DNA from: Actinomycetes bacterium
GTDB lineage: Bacteria; Actinomycetota; Acidimicrobiia; Acidimicrobiales; RAAP-2
DNA: 6,344 nt
Direction of reading: 5' to 3'
Assembly (NCBI GenBank): GCA_021787255.1
Contig: JAJYMD010000396.1
Span: 1 to 6,344, forward strand
Shown here: positions 1 through 5,019 of the stretch, piece after piece
How the letters are laid out: each line of letters begins with the position of its first letter
Position numbering within the stretch: the stretch's first letter is position 1
Made by a program: the position numbers and the translations under genes
The notes under the pieces: model-generated
Database searches by the model: none
What the model was told of the DNA's origin: nothing
What the model saw: the letters and a program-made list of their open reading frames with translations, nothing else

Positions 1-1875
1 CACCGAGTGCTCGAACATCCAGCCGTAGTACTCCTCGACGGTGAGCTTGGTGCCCGGTTCCACCCTCGACTCGTAGTGCCGGCGGATGCCGAGCGTGCCG
101 TCGGGATCGATCCGCCACGACAGCTCGATCCACAGCTCGTTCTCCTCCCAGACCTCGCCGGGGTTCGCGCCACGGGTGTCGCCGATCGCCTCGCCGAGCC
201 GGCGGCGCGCCTCGCGCAGGACCGGCTGGCGGAAGCCGATCCACTGCCCGTCGTACTGCTCGTAGGAGCAGGTGTCGTGGCGCTCGGGTGCGTGACCGAC
301 CGGCAGCACGTAGTCGGCGAAGTACGCGGTCTCGCTCCACGTCGGGGTGAGGGCCACATGGCAGCCGACGAGCGACTCGTCGGTGAGCACCTCCACCCAG
401 GACATGCCGTCGGGGTTCGTCCACACCGGGTTGTAGACGCGGGTGAAGTAGACGTCGAGCCTCCCGCGCCCGTCCTTCAGGAAGTGCGGCAGGAGGAAGG
501 AGAGCTCGTTCTGCGCGAGCGGGTACTCGAGCGGCCAGGTGAGCTCGTTCCAGGACTCAGGGTGCCCCGGGACGTGGATCGGGCGCGGGACGAACTTGTT
601 CCAGGCGTTGGGGAAGGTGCCCCCCTCGGTGGCCACCGCGCCGAGCAGCGCCGAGATCATGAACAGGGTGCGGCTGACCTGCCAGCCACCGAGGTTGCCG
701 GCGCAGGCGGACCGCCAGGTGTGCGCGGCGAACCTGGTCCCCGCCGACGCCACCACCTCGGCGACCTCGCGCAGCGTCTCGGCGTCGATGCCGGACTCTG
801 CTGCCGCGTAGTCGAAGGTGAACTGCTCGTACTCCTCCAAGAGCGCCTGGTGGAACGCCTCGAAGGTGACCGGCAGGTCGCCCCGGCACGCCGTCAGGTA
901 CTCCTCCCAGTTCCACCACCGGCGCACGAAGGCGGCGTCGTAGGAGCCGGTCGCCACCAGGTGGCGGCAGATGGCGAGGTTGATCGCCGCCTCGCTCCCG
1001 GGCTGGGGGGCGAGCCAGTAGTCCGCGTGGGTCGCGGTGTTCGACATCCGGGTGTCGACGACGATGACCTTGGCCCCCTGGGAGCGTGCGTCGATGATGC
1101 GCTGGGCGTGCGGGTTGAAGTAGTGGCCGCTCTCGAGGTGCGAGCTGATGAGGTAGATCACCTTCGCGTGCTCGTGGTCGGGGCTCGGACGGTCGATCCC
1201 CATCCAGAACTGGTAGCCGGTGCGCCCGCCGCTCGAGCAGATGTTCGTGTGGGAGTTGTGACCGTCCACTCCCCAGCTCGCGAGCACCCGCTCGGTGAAG
1301 CCGTCCTCTCCGGGCCGGCCGATGTGGACCATGATCTCGTTGTGGCGGCCCTCTTGGATGGCGCGGCGGATCCGGCCGGCGAGGTCGTCGAGCGCCTCGT
1401 CCCAGGACACCCGTTCCCAGCGTCCCCCGCCTCTCGCGCCGGCACGGCGCAGCGGGTACAGCACCCGGTCGGGGTCGGTCACCTGGTTGATCGTGGCCGG
1501 GCCCTTGGCGCAGTTGCGCCCGCGAGAGCCGGGGTGCTCGGGGTTGCCCTCCAGCTTGCGGACGGTGAGCGTGTCACGGTCGACGTAGGCGAGCAGCCCG
1601 CACGCGGACTCGCAATTGAAGCAGGTGGTCGGCACGAGCAGGTAGTGGCGCTCGGAGCGCTCCGGCCAGGACCGCGAGTCCAGCTCGACCCAGTCGTCCC
1701 AGCGCTCCGGCGGCGGGAAGGCGGACAGCGAGCCGCCGCTCGGCCCAAGGAAGGACACCCCGCCGCGCGCGGCGGCCGCTCGGGCCGCGCGCAGCGACGC
1801 CTCCATCTCGTCCAGGCCGCGCTGGCGGTCCCCGCCGTCCTTGCGGACCCAGCGCACGAAGCGGCCGACGCTCAT
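1..1875 (-). CDS. Molybdopterin-dependent oxidoreductase, catalytic (A) subunit, 3'-truncated by window edge
   Basis: Catalytic subunit of a DMSO-reductase-superfamily (CISM) enzyme, binding a bis-MGD molybdenum (or tungsten) cofactor and one [4Fe-4S] cluster. Seen: 625 codons, open to the window edge. The cluster motif is C85-x2-C88-x3-C92-x29-C122, inside TTCFNCESACG...RNCAKG. The segment NSHTNICSSGGR (207-218) puts C213 at the position where Psr/Phs/Nap-like enzymes have a Cys Mo ligand. Typical cofactor-domain segments follow: VIVVDTRMSNTATHADYWL (about 269-288, with PGSEAA just after) and ADYVLPVGHAPERHDTCSYE (about 519-538). The C-terminal dinucleotide-binding domain is missing only because the window ends. 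There is no twin-arginine signal or hydrophobic leader; about 80 residues of Arg/Ala-rich sequence precede the first Cys. The ATG overlaps the stop of the upstream FeS/NrfD gene (ATGA), indicating translational coupling. Family knowledge: cytoplasm-facing relatives without Tat signals include sulfite dehydrogenase SoeA; phenylacetyl-CoA oxidoreductase PadB is another possible relative. The substrate is not assignable here. Family call is firm; function is open. Confidence 0.93.
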   Translation of the reverse strand, partial: MSVGRFVRWVRKDGGDRQRGLDEMEASLRAARAAAARGGVSFLGPSGGSLSAFPPPERWDDWVELDSRSWPERSERHYLLVPTTCFNCESACGLLAYVDRDTLTVRKLEGNPEHPGSRGRNCAKGPATINQVTDPDRVLYPLRRAGARGGGRWERVSWDEALDDLAGRIRRAIQEGRHNEIMVHIGRPGEDGFTERVLASWGVDGHNSHTNICSSGGRTGYQFWMGIDRPSPDHEHAKVIYLISSHLESGHYFNPHAQRIIDARSQGAKVIVVDTRMSNTATHADYWLAPQPGSEAAINLAICRHLVATGSYDAAFVRRWWNWEEYLTACRGDLPVTFEAFHQALLEEYEQFTFDYAAAESGIDAETLREVAEVVASAGTRFAAHTWRSACAGNLGGWQVSRTLFMISALLGAVATEGGTFPNAWNKFVPRPIHVPGHPESWNELTWPLEYPLAQNELSFLLPHFLKDGRGRLDVYFTRVYNPVWTNPDGMSWVEVLTDESLVGCHVALTPTWSETAYFADYVLPVGHAPERHDTCSYEQYDGQWIGFRQPVLREARRRLGEAIGDTRGANPGEVWEENELWIELSWRIDPDGTLGIRRHYESRVEPGTKLTVEEYYGWMFEHSV

Positions 1876-3386
1876 GCGAGCGGCACCGCCTGGCCTGCCT
1901 GGACGTACGCGTGCTTGTGGCTCATCACCGCGAGCAGCGCCGCAGCCGCGCCGACGGCCCCGGTCCAGGGGGCCGCGACCGCCACCAGCGACAGGGCGAG
2001 CCCGGCCCAGAAGTACCCCGCGAACCGTCCCCGCACCATCTCGGCGACGGCCAGGTGCGCGTGCGCGGTCGGGTGGCGGGGCATGGCCTCCCCCGCCACC
2101 ATGAACAGGTGGAGCGCGGCCGAGGCGGCCAGGAGGTCGGGGAGCGCTCCCTCGGGCGTCCCCGTCGAGACCGCCACGAGCAAGAGCGCGGCGGCGCCCA
2201 CCATGAGCGCCTGCGCCAGGAGGTGCGGCGCGAGCAGCTGGCTCTGCCACAGGTCGCGCCCGCGCGCCTGGGCGAACAGGTAGGCGGTGTACCCGGCCGT
2301 GAACGCGGCCAGGGGAAGCCCGAAGCCCGCCACCACCTCCTCGGCCACGACCGAGCGGGCCGCCGACGCGCCGAGCGCCGCGACCAACGCGGCGCCGTAG
2401 GCGGTGATGACGACCCCGCCGCGCACGAGCCAGCTCCGCCACTGGGGGCGGACGAACAGCATCCAGAAGCGCCATGGGTGCTTCAGGTCCCACACCAAGA
2501 GCCCGCCCGTCGCCGCCAGGAGCGCGAGCGCGATCGCCGGCCCCGCGTAGCGCAACAGGTCGCTCGACCACGCCAGCCGGCCCGCCAGCACGAGAGCGAG
2601 CGGGGCGAGGTAGGCGCCGGCGGCGATGCCCTTGGTCCAGGTGTACAGGCTCACCCGCCACCCCCAGGGCGCCTCGTGGGGAACGTCGTAGGAGACGATC
2701 GCGCCCGCAGAGGAGTTGCGACGGTGCGGATGGCCCGCCACGACCGCCTGCGCCGACGCCGGGCCCTGGCCCGCCCAGGCGTAGATGCCCCCGGCAGGCC
2801 GCGAGGCGGCCAGCGGGTCCAAGGTGGCCAGGTGGGCGCCCCGGTAGAACACGCCGGGGCGGGTCTCCTTCTCGGGCCTGCGCACGGCCACCGGCGAGCG
2901 GTGCACGAGGTCCGCGACCTTGGAGGTTGGATCGGCGAGGTCGCCGACCACGATCGCCTCCACGGGGCAGACCACCACGCAGGCGGGCTCGAGGCCGAGG
3001 TCGAGGCGGTGCGCGCAGAAGTTGCACTTCTCGGCAGAATGGTCCTCTGGGTTCACGAAGATCGCGTCGTACGGGCAGGCGGCGATGCAGGCCTTGCAGC
3101 CGATGCAGACCCGCTTGTCGAAGTCCACGATGCCGTCGGGCCGCCGGTACATGGCGCCGGTCGGGCAGGCCTCGACGCAGGGCGGGTCCTCGCACTGGTT
3201 GCAGCGGGTGACCTGGAAGACGCGGCGGGCGGTGGGGAAGGCGCCGACGTCCACCGACTTCACGTAGGTCCGGGTCACCCCGAGCGGCACCTCGTTCTCG
3301 GACTTGCAGGCGGTCGTGCACGCACCACACCCGATGCATCGGGTCTGGTCGAGCACCTTCACCCAGCGGGACGCGAGGTCGGCCAC
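1872..3386 (-). CDS. Fused four-cluster ferredoxin / NrfD-type membrane anchor (B+C subunit fusion)
   Basis: Electron-transfer and membrane subunit of the molybdoenzyme, predicted to carry electrons between the catalytic subunit and quinone. Residues count from the GTG at 3386 (504 aa). The N-terminal ferredoxin part has 16 Cys in four groups: C17/20/23/27, C62/65/70/74, C94/97/100/104 and C121/124/136/140. This is the DmsB/PsrB pattern for four [4Fe-4S] clusters. After a linker (about 150-235), the NrfD/PsrC part has about eight hydrophobic helices: 247-268, 281-300, 321-341, 352-373, 386-407, 416-435, 456-472 and 474-488. NrfD-like signatures include WGWRVSLYTW (241-250), VWDLKHPWRF (298-307) and the C-terminal AYVQAGQAVPL. 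In characterised relatives B and C are usually separate proteins; here they are one. Start: an in-frame ATG at 3446 exists, but its 20 extra codons are AT-rich at third positions and look non-coding. GTG 3386 (or GTG 3392) gives a normal ferredoxin N-terminus, though neither has a strong ribosome binding site. The stop overlaps the catalytic gene by 4 bp. Confidence 0.9.
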   Translation of the reverse strand: MADLASRWVKVLDQTRCIGCGACTTACKSENEVPLGVTRTYVKSVDVGAFPTARRVFQVTRCNQCEDPPCVEACPTGAMYRRPDGIVDFDKRVCIGCKACIAACPYDAIFVNPEDHSAEKCNFCAHRLDLGLEPACVVVCPVEAIVVGDLADPTSKVADLVHRSPVAVRRPEKETRPGVFYRGAHLATLDPLAASRPAGGIYAWAGQGPASAQAVVAGHPHRRNSSAGAIVSYDVPHEAPWGWRVSLYTWTKGIAAGAYLAPLALVLAGRLAWSSDLLRYAGPAIALALLAATGGLLVWDLKHPWRFWMLFVRPQWRSWLVRGGVVITAYGAALVAALGASAARSVVAEEVVAGFGLPLAAFTAGYTAYLFAQARGRDLWQSQLLAPHLLAQALMVGAAALLLVAVSTGTPEGALPDLLAASAALHLFMVAGEAMPRHPTAHAHLAVAEMVRGRFAGYFWAGLALSLVAVAAPWTGAVGAAAALLAVMSHKHAYVQAGQAVPLA

Positions 3387-3397
3387 CGGCACACGGT

Positions 3398-3470
3398 AAG
3401 GAGCGCAGAATACCCACGTCCAACGAATGCGTTGTATCGTTCCCATTACGGCTGTGCATGAACGCTCCTT
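3398..3470. repeat. Widely spaced inverted repeat AAGGAGCG ... CGCTCCTT
   Basis: Perfect 8-bp arms at 3398-3405 and 3463-3470, with 57 nt between them, both inside the divergent intergenic region. The arms are Shine-Dalgarno-like, yet neither lies at a usable distance from an in-frame start of the gene it would serve. The spacing (65 bp between arm centres) could suit two half-operators of a DNA-bending LysR tetramer. Chance occurrence of one such pair in a region of this size is roughly one in ten, so it is only suggestive. Confidence 0.35.
3421..3434. promoter_or_regulatory. Small palindrome CAACG-AATG-CGTTG, possible operator
   Basis: Perfect 5-bp arms around a 4-nt centre, in the middle of the divergent region and overlapping the candidate -10 of the minus-strand operon. 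LysR-type regulators typically bind short imperfect dyads of the T-N11-A type. This dyad is close in size but is not a textbook match. A transcription-factor site is an inference from position and symmetry only. Confidence 0.3.
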
Positions 3471-3504
3471 CGGTCACCCCCCTCGCCCACGCGGCTCGGT
3501 CACG

Positions 3505-4386
3505 GTGGAGCTCCTCCGGACCTTCGCGGCGGTCGCCGAGCACCAGCACGTCACCCGGGCTGCCGACGAGCTCGGTCTCACCCAGCCGGCGGTGAGCCAC
3601 CGGCTCGAGGCGCTCGAGCGCGCCCTCGGGCTCGCCGTGCTCGAACGCGTCGGGCGAGGGGTGCGCCTGACCGCCGACGGCCGCGCCCTGCTCCCAGCGG
3701 TCTCGGCGGCGCTCGGCGCGCTGCAGGCGGTCGAGACCGCGGCGGCGGCCCGGACCGGCCTCCTCGAAGGCGAGGTCACCGTGGCGGCGAGCAACACCAT
3801 CGGCATCTACCGGGTGCCCGCATGGTCGGCGGGGTTCCTCGAGCACCACCCCGGCGTCGGGCTCAGGGTCCGGACGGTGAACACGCACCAGGCCATCGCC
3901 CTGCTGCGCTCGAGCGCGGTCGACTGCGCGCTGGTCGAGGGTCCCGAGACACACGACGGCTTCGAAGAGCTCGACATGGAGACCGACGAGCTCCTGGTCG
4001 TCGCCGCCGCCCACCACCCGCTGGCCGAGCAGCCCGTCGTGGGCCCGGCCGACCTGGCCGCCCATCGCTACCTGGCGCGCGAGCGCGGCTCGGGCACCGA
4101 GACGCTCGCCGCGGAGCTGCTCGGCCCCGCGTACAGAGCCGGGCCGGTGCTGGAGCTGGGACAGGTCGACGCGGTGCGGGCGGCAGCCCTGGCCGGCCTC
4201 GGCTACGCGGTGCTCCCCATGGCGGCGATCAGCGATGACCTCGCCGCCGGCCGGCTGCGCCGACTGGCGACCGGGCGACCCCCTCTCGAGCGCACTCTCA
4301 CCGCCCTGCGCCGGCCCTCGTCCCGCTCGCCTGCCTCGGACGCCTTCTGGGCGCACCTCAGGACGCTCGCCTCGGGCGTAGCGTAG
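3505..4386 (+). CDS. LysR-family transcriptional regulator (CysB/CysL-like effector domain)
   Basis: DNA-binding regulator of 293 aa, the normal LysR length. The N-terminal winged helix-turn-helix covers residues 1-60, with recognition region TRAADELGLTQPAVSHRLEA (17-36), a near-consensus LysR signature. A linker helix (about 60-85) leads to a two-lobed effector-binding domain (about 90-255). In the first lobe ASNTIGIYRVP (95-105) resembles the T-I-G anion-binding loop of CysL/CysB-like regulators; RERGSGTETL (192-201) and AGLGYAVLP (230-238) are other family-typical segments. The start is GTG 3505, giving the standard MELLRTF opening. An in-frame ATG at 3427 adds 26 residues with unusual third-position bases and would occupy the promoter region. 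The gene is divergent from the molybdoenzyme operon, its probable target, and is followed after 5 bp by the macrodomain gene. The effector is unknown; a sulfur oxyanion or other small anion is a guess from the effector-domain type. Confidence 0.93.
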   Translation: MELLRTFAAVAEHQHVTRAADELGLTQPAVSHRLEALERALGLAVLERVGRGVRLTADGRALLPAVSAALGALQAVETAAAARTGLLEGEVTVAASNTIGIYRVPAWSAGFLEHHPGVGLRVRTVNTHQAIALLRSSAVDCALVEGPETHDGFEELDMETDELLVVAAAHHPLAEQPVVGPADLAAHRYLARERGSGTETLAAELLGPAYRAGPVLELGQVDAVRAAALAGLGYAVLPMAAISDDLAAGRLRRLATGRPPLERTLTALRRPSSRSPASDAFWAHLRTLASGVA

Positions 4387-4390
4387 GAGG
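4384..4390 (+). promoter_or_regulatory. Shine-Dalgarno sequence overlapping the LysR stop codon (TAGGAGG)
   Basis: The TAG stop of the regulator is itself part of a strong TAGGAGG element. The next gene's only workable start, GTG 4392, begins one base after it, much closer than the usual 5-9 nt. No ATG, GTG or TTG lies just upstream in that frame, and the next downstream GTG would remove the conserved GD of the macrodomain. This suggests termination-reinitiation coupling and perhaps weak expression of the downstream gene. Confidence 0.5.
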
Positions 4391-4391
4391 A

Positions 4392-4997
4392 GTGCAGGTC
4401 GACGAAGTCGAGGCCGACGGCGTCAGGCTCGCGCTCGTCGTCGGCGACATCGTGGAGCAGCCCGACGTCGACGCCCTCGTCAACGCGGCGAACGCCCAGC
4501 TCCTGCCCGGTGGCGGCGTCTCAGGCGCGATCCATCGCGCCGCGGGCCCCGGGCTCGCCGAGGAGTGCCGACGCCTCGCCCCCCTCTCGCCGGGCGAGGC
4601 GGTCGTCACCGGCGGGCACCGCCTCCCGAACCGCTACGTCATCCACTGTCTCGGGCCGGTCTACGGGAAGGACCGACCCGAAGACGAGCTCCTCGCGGCC
4701 TGCTACACGCACGCGCTCGAGCTCGCAGACCGCCTCGGCCTGCGCTCGGTCGCGTTCCCTTCGATCTCGACCGGCGCGTTCGGCTACCCGATCGAGCCCG
4801 CGGCCCGGGTCGCCCTCGGCGCGGTGCTGGCGAGCGCGCCACGGCTCGGGTCGGTCCGCACGGTCCGGTTCGTGCTGGCCGACGACCGAGCCTTCGAGAC
4901 CTACGAGCAGGCGCTGCGGCGCCTGCTCGAGACCGAGCCCGCACGCACGCCGCGTGCCGCCGGCAGACCTCGAGGGAGCCCCAGGTCCACGCCGTGA
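4392..4997 (+). CDS. Macrodomain protein, YmdB/MacroD-like (ADP-ribose or O-acetyl-ADP-ribose binding/hydrolysis)
   Basis: Small cytoplasmic protein of 201 aa, essentially one macrodomain (about 10-178) with a 25-residue Arg/Pro-rich tail that looks disordered. Visible motifs: VVGDIV (16-21), where D19 contacts adenine in the family; DALVNAAN (27-34); PGGGVSGAIHRAAGP (39-53); and PSISTGAFGYP (123-133), the phosphate-binding loop. Known members hydrolyse O-acetyl-ADP-ribose or remove ADP-ribose from proteins. In E. coli YmdB, N25 and D35 are functionally important. Here N34 is kept, but the residue ten positions later is S44 instead of Asp, so catalysis may differ or the protein may only bind ligand. 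The gene lies 5 bp behind the LysR gene and is probably co-transcribed. It may respond to NAD or ADP-ribose metabolism, but no link to the molybdoenzyme is shown by sequence. Start GTG 4392 is the only candidate that keeps the fold. Confidence 0.9.
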   Translation: MQVDEVEADGVRLALVVGDIVEQPDVDALVNAANAQLLPGGGVSGAIHRAAGPGLAEECRRLAPLSPGEAVVTGGHRLPNRYVIHCLGPVYGKDRPEDELLAACYTHALELADRLGLRSVAFPSISTGAFGYPIEPAARVALGAVLASAPRLGSVRTVRFVLADDRAFETYEQALRRLLETEPARTPRAAGRPRGSPRSTP

Positions 4998-5019
4998 CGG
5001 ACCTCCCATCTCCCGGCGG
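4998..5019. other. 22-bp gap between convergent stop codons, no terminator visible
   Basis: The macrodomain gene and the minus-strand phospholipase D-like gene end tail to tail. The gap has no GC hairpin followed by a T-run on either strand. The nearest dyad, GTGACG-GAGAT-CGTCAC at 5057-5073, lies inside the phospholipase gene and lacks a T-tract. Transcripts of the two genes probably overlap. Confidence 0.55.

Larger units (their letters stand above)
3387..3504. promoter_or_regulatory. Divergent promoter/operator region between the molybdoenzyme operon and the LysR gene
   Basis: This is the only non-coding stretch of note. About 3395-3460 is clearly richer in A and T than the flanking genes. 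It separates two head-to-head genes, one a LysR-type regulator, which is the classic arrangement for regulation of the neighbour plus autoregulation. It contains an 8-bp inverted repeat (3398-3405 and 3463-3470) and a palindrome (3421-3434). On the minus strand TTCATG (3462-3457) and GATACA (3438-3433), 18 nt apart, are a weak -35/-10 candidate for the molybdoenzyme operon. No comparably good pair was found for the plus strand. Placement depends on the GTG starts chosen for both genes. Confidence 0.6.

Noticed and set aside
7..2283. A 758-codon open frame on the plus strand across the molybdoenzyme region
   Set aside because: It is antisense to the catalytic gene and the NrfD part, both of which have clear family motifs. 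Its translation is low-complexity (Val/Arg/Gly/Ala-rich) with no recognisable domain. Long antisense frames are expected at this GC content.
1911..3461. A 516-codon plus-strand open frame opposite the FeS/NrfD gene
   Set aside because: Shadow of the real gene: the product is His/Arg/Gly-rich and the opposite strand encodes four perfect ferredoxin cysteine groups.
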